Assembly: GCF_900103285.1 (NCBI RefSeq)
Contig: NZ_FNGS01000004.1
Location: forward strand, 62,001-126,000
From: Siphonobacter aquaeclarae
GTDB taxonomy: Bacteria > Bacteroidota > Bacteroidia > Cytophagales > Spirosomataceae
DNA: 64,000 nucleotides
Reading direction: 5' to 3'
Shown piece by piece: positions 1 to 8,480 of this stretch. The notes beneath the pieces are model-generated. The model searched no databases. It worked only from the letters and a program-made list of their open reading frames with translations, and was not told the origin of the DNA. The number at the start of each line of letters is the position of its first letter. Position 1 is the first letter of the stretch. The translations under genes and the position numbers were made by a program.

Positions 1-1699
1 AAGCGCTGTGCTGCCAGGCATCGTTCCATGTCGCTTTGAAAAATGCGTCGTATGCTTCGTCGTACCGATGCTGAAAGAACAGGGATACGCCGAGGAGGTA
101 GTATGGCTCGCCGTCGTACGGGTTCGGATTCCGTCGGGTGAGGGTTTTTACTGCCGTTTCGAAGTAGGGTTGCGCCTTCGCAAACTGGCCCCGGCGCAGG
201 AGCAGCAGACCCATCGCGTTGTTGCAGCGGACGTCGTCCGGACTGCGGCGAAGGCCTTCTTCGTAATAATCTTCCGGACGGAAGGTCGCATGGCGGTACT
301 GCTCCAGGTGCAACCCGTTGAGGTACAGGTCTTCGATCTGCTCAATCTCTGCCGGAGGAAGCGCCGCGACAGCCGCCGGGGGGATTTCCTTCGGTTCATC
401 CGTTACTTCCGGCTCCCAGCTGACCAGCTCCTGCCCGACCGCGTCTGAAACAAGTACACGGGTTACTTTTCCCGGAAAAATCTCTTCGAAAACATCGGCG
501 GGCGAAAGCCGGCGGGTATAGATGGCGACGGTCCTGTCTCCCTCGAACAGGTGAACAACCGCGTCGTTATAAACCGCTGTTGCATAGACTTTTACCTCAG
601 TACCTTCCGGTACTTCCTCTACATTCACAAGCGCCTCCTTCGTTGCGTTTTTCACCGCGCCGATGCGGGAATAAGGCATGAAGTACTGCTCGAACGACTT
701 GCTTTCGTTGGGCTGTATCCAGGAAAAATCGGGCTGGTTGTCGGTAAACATACCCGTCATCAGTTCGATGTAGGGGCCGTCTTCGTCGGTCAGGTTGCGG
801 TCCCAGGCAAAGCCGAACTCCCCTTTTCCCCAGGTCCATTGTTTTTTACCCGGTGAAACGTGGTGATCGGCTACGTGCAGCATACCGGCCTGGGTATCAT
901 GCTCATAGCAGCCGATGAAATCGTACTTCGAGCGAATAGCCATGTACGAGGTCGGTACCGGAATATTCTTGTATCTCGAAATATCGGTACCCGGAGAGTA
1001 GTCGACTTTGTAGTAGGTTCCGGTTGCGATCGGGAAATCGGATACGTCCCGTTTTCCGTGATCAAAAACGGCGAATACATCGGGCGGGAATACCGACTGG
1101 TAATCGTCGTTGACCTTCACCGCCGGATTCGCCCACCAAAGAAAGGTTTGGGAGAAGGGCGTGGGGTTATAGAGCCGCCCCCGGATTTCGAGGTAGGCTT
1201 TGTCCGGGTACAAGGTAAACCCGGCCATGCCTTTCGTCCGGAACATGATTTCCGTTTCGGACACCCAGACGGTTTTACTGCCATCGGCATGTTCTTCAAC
1301 CGAAAAATCAACCGGACTGAACGTACTCGGCCGGTGGTGCTGGGGCCAGTTGAATTCGATCCCGCCGGAGATCCACGGCCCGGCCAGCCCGACGAGCGCC
1401 GGCTTCACCACCTGATTATAATAGACAAAATCCCGCTGCTGCACCTTGTCGTACGCCCGCTGAATACGGCCGCCGATTTCGGGCAGAATCATGATTTTGA
1501 GGTAGTCGTTTTCGAGGAAGACGGCGGTATATTCCTCATCTGTTTTTTCGTCAGACAGGCTTTCGATGACCGGATGCGGGTATACGACTCCGCTGCTGCC
1601 CTGGTAGACCCGCTTTTCGAGAAACATCGGGTTTTTCTCCGGCTCACCGGCTTTGTACGTCGGAAGGGTGACTTTTTCGACCCATGCAGTTACGTTCAT
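1..1699 (-). CDS. DUF5107 domain protein with C-terminal TPRs (3' end beyond window)
   Basis: Read on the minus strand from the ATG at 1699, the frame stays open to the window edge (566 codons), so the C-terminus is missing. It starts MNVTAWVEKVTLPTYKAGEP and continues with blocks such as ILPEIGGRIQRAYDK, GGIEFNWPQHHRPS and FLWWANPAV, which I recognise as the DUF5107 (galactose-mutarotase-like beta-sandwich) family. The last ~100 visible residues look like tetratricopeptide repeats (CNNAMGLLLLRRGQFAKAQPYFETA, then YYLLGVSLFFQHRYDEAYDAF, cited in part). No signal peptide is apparent. It starts 12 bp after the alpha-galactosidase stop, so the two are probably co-transcribed. Family members often sit beside glycosidase genes; a role in carbohydrate binding or metabolism is inference. 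Confidence 0.85.
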   Translation of the reverse strand, partial: MNVTAWVEKVTLPTYKAGEPEKNPMFLEKRVYQGSSGVVYPHPVIESLSDEKTDEEYTAVFLENDYLKIMILPEIGGRIQRAYDKVQQRDFVYYNQVVKPALVGLAGPWISGGIEFNWPQHHRPSTFSPVDFSVEEHADGSKTVWVSETEIMFRTKGMAGFTLYPDKAYLEIRGRLYNPTPFSQTFLWWANPAVKVNDDYQSVFPPDVFAVFDHGKRDVSDFPIATGTYYKVDYSPGTDISRYKNIPVPTSYMAIRSKYDFIGCYEHDTQAGMLHVADHHVSPGKKQWTWGKGEFGFAWDRNLTDEDGPYIELMTGMFTDNQPDFSWIQPNESKSFEQYFMPYSRIGAVKNATKEALVNVEEVPEGTEVKVYATAVYNDAVVHLFEGDRTVAIYTRRLSPADVFEEIFPGKVTRVLVSDAVGQELVSWEPEVTDEPKEIPPAAVAALPPAEIEQIEDLYLNGLHLEQYRHATFRPEDYYEEGLRRSPDDVRCNNAMGLLLLRRGQFAKAQPYFETAVKTLTRRNPNPYDGEPYYLLGVSLFFQHRYDEAYDAFFKATWNDAWQHSA

Positions 1700-1711
1700 G
1701 ATTGATTTTCT

Positions 1712-3883
1712 TTATTGGAGCGAAAGGACAAAAGCGGCACTCTCAAATTCGTTGTATAGCGTAAAAGGCAGGCCCTGCGTCATCAGAAACTCGCCGGTGA
1801 AGGTCTTGCCTTCGTAATCGCCCAGGCGGGTAAACGAGCCTTTGTTGATCTCAGTCAGTTTGTAGACGCCGTCTTTTTTCAGGCCTTTGAGGCGGACGGT
1901 CGATTTATCCCCGTAAATCGCTTTTTTCAGCAGGTAATGAAAGACCACCACGCTGTCCTGCCGTTCAGAAACGTAGGAAATAGCGGCGCGGTCGTGCGTG
2001 TAGGGCGACTGCAACCGGTACAAATCTCCGTGGAGTACCGTTCCGCGGATTTGCTTGTACGTCTGAATTGCCTTTTGAGAGAATGCTTTTTCGTCGGGAG
2101 ACATCTGTCCCGGCTGAAGATCCATACCCAGTTTCCCGGACATGGCGACGTCGAAACGGAACTTCAGCGGCGTAGCCCGGCCGGTGATGTGGTTCGGCGT
2201 CACCGACACGTGCGAGGCCAGGCCGATGGCCGGGAAGAAGTGCGTTACGCCCCATTGGATACGGATGCGGTCGAGGGCATCGGTATTATCGCTCGACCAA
2301 TATTCCTGAAAATAAGGCATCGTGCCGTAGTCCATCCGCCCGCCGCCGCCGGAGCAGACCATCGCGGTAATGTCCGGGAATTTCTTCCGGAAACGCTCCA
2401 GTACCTTCATCAGTCCGCGGGAATACTCCACAAATAAATGCGACTGTTTGTCAGCCCCGAGGTAACTCGATCCGGGGTTGGTGAGGTAGCGGTTGCAGTC
2501 CCACTTGAGGTAGCTGATACCTTTGTTTTCGGTAACGGTTTTTTCGAGGACGGAATAGACATACTCCTGGACAGCCGGGTTGGTCAGGTCGAGAATGAGC
2601 TGATTCCGCTGGAGATCCAGCTCACGGTTTGCTGCCGTCAGGACCCATTCCGGGTGTTTTTCATATAGTTCGCTCTTGGGATTCACCATCTCCGGCTCCA
2701 CCCAGATACCGAATTTCAGGTTGCGTTTGCGGCACTCTTCAGCGAGGTAAGACAGGCCATGCGGGAGTTTTTTCGGGTTGACGGTCCAGTCGCCCAACCC
2801 GGCGTCGTCGTTATTGCGGGGGTATTTGGTCCCAAACCAGCCGTCGTCGAGCAGAAAGAGCTCAAACCCCATGCTGGCGGCGTCTTTGATAATAGCCGAC
2901 AGCTTCGTCTCGTCGAAATCGAAGTAGGTTGCCTCCCAATTATTGAGGAGGATATCGCGGGATGCCTGGCCGTCGCGCAGGCCATACGTCCGCGCCCAGC
3001 GGTGAAAACGGCGGGATACTTCTCCGCTGCCGCCGTCACTCCAGGTATAGAGGAAAGAGGGTGTTTTGAAAACGGTCTTCGGCGCGAGTTTGTACTCGGC
3101 GGCAAACGGGTTGGCGCCGGCGGTAAGCTGGAGTTTTTTTGTGCGGTCGAGCTCGAAGCGGAACTGCCAGTTACCCGGCCAGGCGAGGGTACCGCCGACG
3201 ACCTCGCCGGTGTCTTCCTGTAGTTTGCCGTTGACCGACAACAGGAAGGACGGATTACTCATCTGATTCGAACGAACGGTGAGTTTCGAGTCGACAATCT
3301 TCGTACCCTCCGTCAGTTCTGTTTCGACGAGGTTAAATTCATTTGCCCAATCCCCGTAGAAATAGCTCAGGAAATACGGGGCAGACCGGAAACCGAGCGC
3401 TGCAGATGCGTAGTTATGCAGGGTAATAGCGCTTTTTTCAGTGTGTTCGATCTCCGTCCACTGTTCGATAACGTCCTGTTTGCGGTAGGTTTTGTAGCAA
3501 ATCCGGACTTCGTCGGGGTAGTGGCTGTCTTTGAGATAGATAGTGGTGAGGGTGCTGTTGGCGTCGACCACCATTTCGGTGTGGCGGGAGTAGACCAGGC
3601 GGGTGGTGAGGTTGCCGTCGGCGTGGGTGATACGCAGGGCCGCGTCGGAAATATCCGTACCGTAGGCGGGATAGGCGGGGGTACCGTCGCCCGTCGGCGC
3701 GGCGGTCATCGCCTTACCGAAATAGACCTGGGTCAGTTGTTTTTTGCCGTCTACGCTGAGAACCAGCTGGGTATGCTCTGTACCGACGCGGATGAGCGGG
3801 TTCTGGGCGAAGGCCGTACTGCCGAGCAGCCAGCCGGCCGCGAGGGCGATCCATCGGACGTTTTTTCCGGGAAATACCTGCAT
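1712..3883 (-). CDS. Exported alpha-galactosidase, GH36 family
   Basis: A 723-residue protein with an N-terminal Sec signal (hydrophobic WIALAAGWLLGSTAFAQ, cleavage near 26), an N-terminal beta-sandwich (~30-300) and a TIM barrel. Diagnostic GH36 segments are visible: LLDDGWFG (~344), FGIWVEPEMVNPKSELY (~391), YLKWDCNR with the expected nucleophile Asp462, CSGGGGRMDYG (~510) and SSDNTDALDR with the expected acid/base Asp532. Length matches full-size bacterial GH36 alpha-galactosidases. It would release terminal alpha-galactosyl residues from melibiose- or raffinose-type oligosaccharides in the periplasm or outside. It is the first gene of a two-gene unit with the DUF5107 gene downstream. Catalytic class is confident; the natural substrate is not known from sequence. 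Confidence 0.93.
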   Translation of the reverse strand: MQVFPGKNVRWIALAAGWLLGSTAFAQNPLIRVGTEHTQLVLSVDGKKQLTQVYFGKAMTAAPTGDGTPAYPAYGTDISDAALRITHADGNLTTRLVYSRHTEMVVDANSTLTTIYLKDSHYPDEVRICYKTYRKQDVIEQWTEIEHTEKSAITLHNYASAALGFRSAPYFLSYFYGDWANEFNLVETELTEGTKIVDSKLTVRSNQMSNPSFLLSVNGKLQEDTGEVVGGTLAWPGNWQFRFELDRTKKLQLTAGANPFAAEYKLAPKTVFKTPSFLYTWSDGGSGEVSRRFHRWARTYGLRDGQASRDILLNNWEATYFDFDETKLSAIIKDAASMGFELFLLDDGWFGTKYPRNNDDAGLGDWTVNPKKLPHGLSYLAEECRKRNLKFGIWVEPEMVNPKSELYEKHPEWVLTAANRELDLQRNQLILDLTNPAVQEYVYSVLEKTVTENKGISYLKWDCNRYLTNPGSSYLGADKQSHLFVEYSRGLMKVLERFRKKFPDITAMVCSGGGGRMDYGTMPYFQEYWSSDNTDALDRIRIQWGVTHFFPAIGLASHVSVTPNHITGRATPLKFRFDVAMSGKLGMDLQPGQMSPDEKAFSQKAIQTYKQIRGTVLHGDLYRLQSPYTHDRAAISYVSERQDSVVVFHYLLKKAIYGDKSTVRLKGLKKDGVYKLTEINKGSFTRLGDYEGKTFTGEFLMTQGLPFTLYNEFESAAFVLSLQ

Positions 3884-4282
3884 AAAGATAGTGTTACAAA
3901 ATCTTCAAAAAGTACAGGCAAAATTGAATAGGAAAAGGCGTCCCGGAAATGGGGGTTTTTATGGGAATGATGGACTATTTTATGGTAGGATTGGTGTTGA
4001 GGATGGGTACTTTGTTTTCGGTTTTCGGTCTTCTGTTTTCGGTTGGTGTGACGGGAATCGCGGTGTATGGCATTAACCAGGGAGCGGGCTGGCTTCATCG
4101 CAAAGACTGAGGCCTCTCCCGCCGTGCGTAGCATCCGCTACGCACTTTTTACTTGGCAGGCTGTGCCTGCCGCAGCTATTGTACTCACCATCAGCCTATC
4201 CGGAAGAAATTAACAATTCTCAAAAGGTTTTAAAATATTCAGCAGAGAAAAACGTCTTTTCTCTAACCAACCAACTCTATTC
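3884..4282. other. Intergenic region between divergent genes
   Basis: About 400 bp between the alpha-galactosidase (minus) and the secreted protein at 4283 (plus). It holds a short TTTTCGG-type heptad run (about 4012-4050) and one copy of the two-hairpin GTAGC repeat (4110-4176). No convincing ORF was found. The promoters of the flanking genes should lie at its two ends; a clean TAnnTTTG box was not found for either. Confidence 0.5.
4110..4176 (+). repeat. Two-hairpin GTAGC intergenic repeat, copy 1
   Basis: The element contains TGCGTAGC-atcc-GCTACGCA and then GGCAGGC-tgt-GCCTGCC, two short perfect palindromes separated by a T-rich spacer, ending in CGCAG. The same arrangement recurs at 11268-11336 (degenerate), 11409-11463 (opposite orientation) and 46778-46838. 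Copies lie only between genes. The paired hairpins resemble REP/BIME-like elements; no function can be read from sequence. Confidence 0.6.
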
Positions 4283-4810
4283 ATGCATTTTTTTCCTTCC
4301 CTTCTATTGCTTGCTGTTCTCACAACTACCGCCGTTTTTTCTCAGACCCCGTTACCGAACGTCCGCACTGATACCATCAACGTATTTCCGGCACAGCGCG
4401 CGCTCAAAGGCGTTTGGGAATGGTCAAAAGGAAACGAAAAACTGACCTTCTACATCGATACGGATGTGGTAACCCACGCCGGAAACATCCGGGTTGAACA
4501 CCTCTTCGGTAATCATGTATACGAAAGAGACGGAAAAAGGATCGACCCTTTGCGCGGAGTTTCAGACAAGCCGACCGGGAAAGACTTCACCATCATAATG
4601 GGGCCCAGTAGACCTGAACCGGACACCCGCATGTATAGCGGATCTGTCCGGGAGGAATCGCTCGGAAAATCTTCGGAGATGACTATCGACTACGATCCGA
4701 TTTTAAAGATTATGAAGGTTCAACTATCGGATCAACGGGGAATTTTCCTCAGCAAACCGATTGAAGGTCATGTCCTTCCTGTATCCTTTGAACTGAAGAA
4801 GATCAAATAA
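4283..4810 (+). CDS. Small secreted protein, DUF6705-like (tentative)
   Basis: A 175-residue protein with a signal peptide (MHFFPSLLLLAVLTTTAVFSQ, shown in part). After it comes FPAQRALKGVWEWSKGNEKLTFYI, whose pattern L-K-G-x-W-x-W-x-x-G-N-E is typical of a lipocalin-like secreted family in Bacteroidota that I associate with DUF6705. The remainder is predicted beta-rich with no catalytic motif. A second protein of similar length and the same W-x-W-x-x-G-[ND] start is encoded at 10319-10843. It stands alone, divergent from the alpha-galactosidase and followed by a heptad-repeat hairpin. The start at 4283 gives the complete signal peptide; longer upstream reading adds no signal. Function unknown. 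Confidence 0.7.
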   Translation: MHFFPSLLLLAVLTTTAVFSQTPLPNVRTDTINVFPAQRALKGVWEWSKGNEKLTFYIDTDVVTHAGNIRVEHLFGNHVYERDGKRIDPLRGVSDKPTGKDFTIIMGPSRPEPDTRMYSGSVREESLGKSSEMTIDYDPILKIMKVQLSDQRGIFLSKPIEGHVLPVSFELKKIK

Positions 4811-4819
4811 GGAACGGCG

Positions 4820-4988
4820 GTTCAGTTTTCAGTTTTCAGTTTTCAGTTTTCAGTTTCCAGTTTTCAGTTTTCAGTTTTCAGTTTTCAGTTTTCAGTTTTC
4901 GAGGGATTGTCTGATCCTCCATGAACCCCTAAAAACAGCAAACCCGTCTGCCCACCCAACTGAAAACAGAAAACCGCAAACTGAAAAC
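4820..4988. repeat. Inverted heptad repeat (TTTTCAG)n
   Basis: About eleven near-perfect copies of TTTTCAG run from 4820 to 4900. A ~58-bp unique spacer follows, and then the complementary motif (CTGAAAA/CAGAAAA/CTGAAAA) occupies 4957-4988. Transcribed, the region could fold into a long A/U-rich hairpin. It fills the gap between convergent genes (secreted protein, and the DeoR regulator at 4997). Confidence 0.85.
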
Positions 4989-4996
4989 CCCCAGGC

Positions 4997-5746
4997 TCAA
5001 ACCAACTCCACCCCCCCCGCCCGGTACCCGTCCAATCGCGGGTCGTCGCTGGGTAATTCAGTAATCAAACCGTCAATCGCCGCGAGCTCACATACCCGGA
5101 AAAAATCAACGGTATTCAGTTTCTCATGGTTGACGAGGGCGAGGGTTTTCAGAGACGACGCAAGCACGGCCTTCTTGACTTCTCCGTCTGCTGCCACAGC
5201 CGCCGTAATACCGGCAGCCGGATCAGCGGAGCAGACGCCCATCAGGTATAAATCGGCCTGATAACGAGCCGCTTCCAGGCAGGTTTGTACGCCCAGATTG
5301 GTTTGTGTGGCACGGTCGTACTGACCGCCGAGTACGATCAACTCCACTCCCGGATGTGCGCCCAACACAGGCACAAGGGCCATGTTATGGGTAATGACGC
5401 GGAGGCGGGTATCTGCCGGGAGACTTGCCGCAACCGCCAGCATCGTCGTTCCTCCGTCCATGAATACCGTCCGGCAGCCGGCCAACTGCTGCAGCGCCTT
5501 CAGTGCGATGACTTTCTTGGCGTCGGAAAATAGTTCTTCCCGGTCCTGAAAAAGCAGCGGGTTGGCCGAAGGCGCCATCGCTCCGCCGCGTACTTTCACC
5601 AGCAAGCCATTCTTACTCAGGGCGTCGATATCCCGGCGGGCGGTATCTTCCGATACCTGCAACTGGGACGCTACCGCTTCGAAGGATACCTTCCCCGATG
5701 CCTTTAACTCCTTCAGGATCAACCCGAAGCGTTCTTCTTTCGTCAT
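4997..5746 (-). CDS. DeoR/GlpR-family transcriptional regulator
   Basis: 249 residues. The N-terminal winged helix-turn-helix (~5-57) contains the DeoR-family signature VSEDTARRDIDALSKNGLLVKVRGGA. It is followed by the sugar-phosphate sensor domain (MDGGTTMLAVAASLP, THNMALVPVL, LGVCSADPAAGI-like segments). The start overlaps the MFS transporter stop by 4 bp, so both are on one transcript, a common arrangement for a regulator and the transporter it controls. A likely target is the divergent region 6931-7047, which carries three TTTGCAA boxes. Such proteins are usually repressors released by a phosphorylated sugar; the effector here is unknown. Confidence 0.9.
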   Translation of the reverse strand: MTKEERFGLILKELKASGKVSFEAVASQLQVSEDTARRDIDALSKNGLLVKVRGGAMAPSANPLLFQDREELFSDAKKVIALKALQQLAGCRTVFMDGGTTMLAVAASLPADTRLRVITHNMALVPVLGAHPGVELIVLGGQYDRATQTNLGVQTCLEAARYQADLYLMGVCSADPAAGITAAVAADGEVKKAVLASSLKTLALVNHEKLNTVDFFRVCELAAIDGLITELPSDDPRLDGYRAGGVELV

Positions 5747-6930
5747 GATTTTTTGAACAGATAGGAAATACCCACCAGCGCCATCAGCAGGGCCGTAAAC
5801 CCGAAAGCTACTTCCAGGGAAGTATGCTCGGCAATGAAGCCCAGCAGTGCCGGCCCGGCGAGTTGCCCGGTATATCCCAGTGTTGTAATGGCCGGAATCG
5901 CGACGGCGCTCGGTACATTACGCAGTCGCCCGCCTTCCGAAAAGAATACCGGCACGATATTGGCCGCGCCGATGCCGACGAGGACAAAACCCGACAAGTT
6001 TCCGAACAATACCGGACTGAAGATGATCAGCGCAAAACCCAGTACGGAAACAAACGCTCCGCCGACTACCACCCAGCGCTCCGCCATGCGGGAGACGACG
6101 CGGTCGCCCACGAGCCGCATCGCTGCCATCGCAATCGAAAACGCGGCGTAACCGGCGCCCGCGAGAGCCTCTTCCACACCTTTTGCGTCGCGCAGGTACA
6201 GCGCGCTCCAGTCCAGAATCGCGCCTTCCGACAAAAAAGAAGCGAAGCACATCGCGCCAAGAAAGAAAACCGAGCCGGTCATCCAGGAAACACGACCGGA
6301 TTTTCCGGAAGGAATATCAGGTGAAAAGCGTAGCATAACCGTCCGCTCCGTCTCCGCATCCATCAGAAAACCGGCCTGGCTGAAGGTCAGCAGCAATAGT
6401 AAAACCGACACACACAAAGCTGCATACAACGGATCCAGCCCTGTTTTCATCAGGAAACCGATGGCGAGTGGCCCGCAGAGTCCGCCGACGCTGAACAACC
6501 CGTGCAGGGAAGACATGATCGGTCGGCCCGCTAGGTTTTGTACCTGCACGGCGTGCGCGTTCATGGCCACGTCGATACTGCCCACCCCTGCGCCGAAGAT
6601 AAACAGCATCACCGCCATGAGCGGAGCCGTGTGCATCACCAGCAGCAACGGCAGGGAGAGGGCGATGAGCACGCCCGCGCCGGTCATCACCCGGCGGGAA
6701 CCCACGCGATTGATGAGCCAGCCCGTGACGGGCATCATCAGAATTGCACCGGCGCCAAGGCAGAGCAGCAGCAGGCCGACCTGGCTGTCGTCCAGACCCA
6801 GGCGATCTTTCACATATGGCACCATCGGTGCCCAGCTCGAGATCCCGAAACCGCATACGAGGAAGAAGGCCGCTGTCGCAAACCGGGTCTTTTTCAGGTC
6901 TAATGCCAATCCTTCTGCTGTCATTTTCAT
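5743..6930 (-). CDS. MFS transporter
   Basis: A hydrophobic protein of 395 residues when started at MKMTAEGLALDLKK. An earlier in-frame ATG (7005) would add 25 polar residues covering the TTTGCAA operator-like boxes and is less likely. About twelve membrane segments can be seen. The loop GWLINRVGSRRVMTGAG after the second/third segment is the classic MFS loop 2-3 motif. The sequence resembles the FucP-like/YbjJ-type subgroup that imports sugars or exports metabolites. It is the first gene of a two-gene operon with the DeoR regulator and is divergent from the sugar isomerase-like gene at 7048, suggesting a carbohydrate substrate (inference). Confidence 0.88.
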   Translation of the reverse strand: MKMTAEGLALDLKKTRFATAAFFLVCGFGISSWAPMVPYVKDRLGLDDSQVGLLLLCLGAGAILMMPVTGWLINRVGSRRVMTGAGVLIALSLPLLLVMHTAPLMAVMLFIFGAGVGSIDVAMNAHAVQVQNLAGRPIMSSLHGLFSVGGLCGPLAIGFLMKTGLDPLYAALCVSVLLLLLTFSQAGFLMDAETERTVMLRFSPDIPSGKSGRVSWMTGSVFFLGAMCFASFLSEGAILDWSALYLRDAKGVEEALAGAGYAAFSIAMAAMRLVGDRVVSRMAERWVVVGGAFVSVLGFALIIFSPVLFGNLSGFVLVGIGAANIVPVFFSEGGRLRNVPSAVAIPAITTLGYTGQLAGPALLGFIAEHTSLEVAFGFTALLMALVGISYLFKKS

Positions 6931-6970
6931 GTTTCCACTATTTTCGTGTCCCGGATGATTCGACCAAGAC

Positions 6971-7005
6971 TTTGCAATATTCAGCAAATTTGCAAAACTT
7001 TGCAA
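6971..7005. promoter_or_regulatory. Three TTTGCAA boxes, probable operator
   Basis: TTTGCAA occurs at 6971-6977, 6989-6995 and 6999-7005 in the 117-bp divergent region between the MFS-DeoR operon and the isomerase-like gene. The starts are 18 and 10 bp apart. The heptamer is a palindromic half-pair (TTTGCAA/TTGCAAA). Direct repeats of this sort are typical of DeoR-family operators, and a DeoR regulator is encoded next door. Assignment to that regulator is inference. Confidence 0.5.
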
Positions 7006-7047
7006 AAATCTTAATCAAGCCCGGGTTACTCTTTCCATTTTTCTCAC

Positions 7048-7917
7048 ATGCAACGACGCGAATTTCTCAAGCAATCTGGTCTCCTCGCAGCGGGAGCCGC
7101 CGCCTTTACCTCCCTCGACGCCTTCGCCGCGCCGCACAAACTCATCAAGCCTTTCGGCGTACAGCTGTATAGTGCACGGGATATCCTGCCGAAAGATCCG
7201 AAAGGCGTGATGACCGAACTGGCTAAAATGGGATACCAGCAGTTCGAAAGCTACTCCGGCCCCAAGGGTTTTCTCTGGGGTATGGAGGCGAAAGAAGCCA
7301 AGTCTTTCCTCGATGGCCTGGGCGTGAAGATGGTTTCGACCCACTTCGATTTCGGCTCAGCCGCCAAGAGCGACGACGTACTGAAAAAGCAGATCGAAAT
7401 GGCACAGGGAGCAGGGCTGACGTACCTGTTCTGCCCGTACATCGGTGCGCAGAAATCCTGGGATGCCTGGAAGAAAATCGCGGATAACTTCAACCGCGTC
7501 GGCGAAGAAGTGGCCAAAGCCGGCCTGAAATTCGGCTACCACAACCACGATTACTCCTTCCGCCCCCTCGAAGGCAAGCTCCCGCAGGAGTACCTCCTCG
7601 AAAACACCGATCCGAAGCACGTATCCTTTGAGCTGGATCTCTGCTGGATCGACGTCGCAGGTGTCAACACGGCCGAGCACCTCAAAAAGTACGGTAAGCG
7701 CTATGTGGCCTGCCACATCAAGGATTATAACAAGGAGAACGGTCGCCCGGTACAAAACGACCTCGGCAAAGGCTCTGTTGATTTCAAGAAAACCCTGAGC
7801 GACGCCCGCAAGGCCGGTATCAAGCTTTTCATCGTGGAGCAGGAAGAATATCCGACGAAATCTCCGCTGGAAAGCCTGAAAAACGACGCGGAATACATGA
7901 AAACGCTCTCGGTATAA
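7048..7917 (+). CDS. Tat-exported sugar phosphate isomerase/epimerase-family protein
   Basis: 289 residues beginning MQRREFLKQSGLLAAGAAAF, a twin-arginine signal (RREFLK) followed by a hydrophobic stretch and an AFAA cleavage region (~27). The mature part is a xylose-isomerase-like TIM barrel: FGVQLYSARDILPKD, MGYQQFESYSG, KFGYHNHDYSF, FELDLCWIDVAGVN, VACHIKDYN and FIVEQEEYP carry the acidic and histidine metal-ligand positions typical of this family. Bacteroidota have many such exported paralogs; the substrate is generally unknown. It is transcribed away from the MFS-DeoR operon and followed 20 bp later by a strong terminator, so it is probably a single-gene transcript. Confidence 0.9.
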   Translation: MQRREFLKQSGLLAAGAAAFTSLDAFAAPHKLIKPFGVQLYSARDILPKDPKGVMTELAKMGYQQFESYSGPKGFLWGMEAKEAKSFLDGLGVKMVSTHFDFGSAAKSDDVLKKQIEMAQGAGLTYLFCPYIGAQKSWDAWKKIADNFNRVGEEVAKAGLKFGYHNHDYSFRPLEGKLPQEYLLENTDPKHVSFELDLCWIDVAGVNTAEHLKKYGKRYVACHIKDYNKENGRPVQNDLGKGSVDFKKTLSDARKAGIKLFIVEQEEYPTKSPLESLKNDAEYMKTLSV

Positions 7918-7937
7918 TCACCTGACACTCACCCCTT

Positions 7938-7970
7938 AAGGAGCGGAGGCTGACCTCCGCTCCTTTTTTT
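7938..7970 (+). terminator. Rho-independent terminator
   Basis: A 12-bp perfect stem (AAGGAGCGGAGG / CCTCCGCTCCTT) with a CTGA loop is followed by a T run to 7970. It ends the transcript of the isomerase-like gene. Confidence 0.92.
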
Positions 7971-8352
7971 GTGAAAATCGAACACCTGGCTATCTGGGGT
8001 ACCAGCCTGGAGCAGGCCAAAACCTTTTATGAGCGGAATATCGACGCCGTTTCGGGAGAAAAATACGAGAACAGCGCGAGGCAGTCGTATTTCCTTCGGT
8101 TTGGCGACGGTTGCCGCCTGGGATCGCCCGGCCGGATGTGGCTGACGTACCGAAAAAGTATGACCAACCCCAAACGGACCTCGCCCACTTTGCCCTGTCG
8201 GTTGATAGCAAAGATGCGCTGAATACCCGGACGGAGCGCCTCCGGGCAGACGGGGCATACTATTGTCGGGGAGCCACGCACCACCGGAGACCGATACTTA
8301 CGAAAGCGTGGCACTCGACCCGGAAGGGAATGTGGTGGAGATCACGGCATAG
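7971..8352 (+). pseudogene. Decayed glyoxalase/VOC-family gene
   Basis: Three fragments of one VOC-family protein occur in consecutive, different frames. MKIEHLAIWGTSLEQAKTFY to SYFLRFGDGCRL reads from about 7971. RPDVADVPKKYDQPQTDLAH to the LRADG segment reads in a second frame (~8130-8250). TYESVALDPEGNVVEITA then a TAG stop reads in a third frame ending at 8352. The order and spacing match an intact ~125-residue glyoxalase/bleomycin-resistance protein, so at least two frameshifts separate the parts. It begins immediately after the terminator's T run, without clear room for a promoter. Sequencing error is possible but would require more than one indel. Confidence 0.75.
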
Positions 8353-8480
8353 CAGCTCCCTGGCAGTATTTAGTGAAATCGCAATGGTATTTTCTCCACC
8401 TGTTGTTGGCGCGGCAAACACGATTGCAAACCTGCCTTCGCGGCGCTTACTTGGGCCGTCGTTCGCTAACCTCTCCTATC

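Noticed and set aside
860-1705. 281-codon plus-strand frame
   Set aside because: It is antisense to the DUF5107 gene, whose minus-strand translation shows clear family blocks.
4820-4900. Possible CRISPR-like array
   Set aside because: The unit is only 7 bp with no unique spacers, and no cas genes are present; it is a tandem heptad array.
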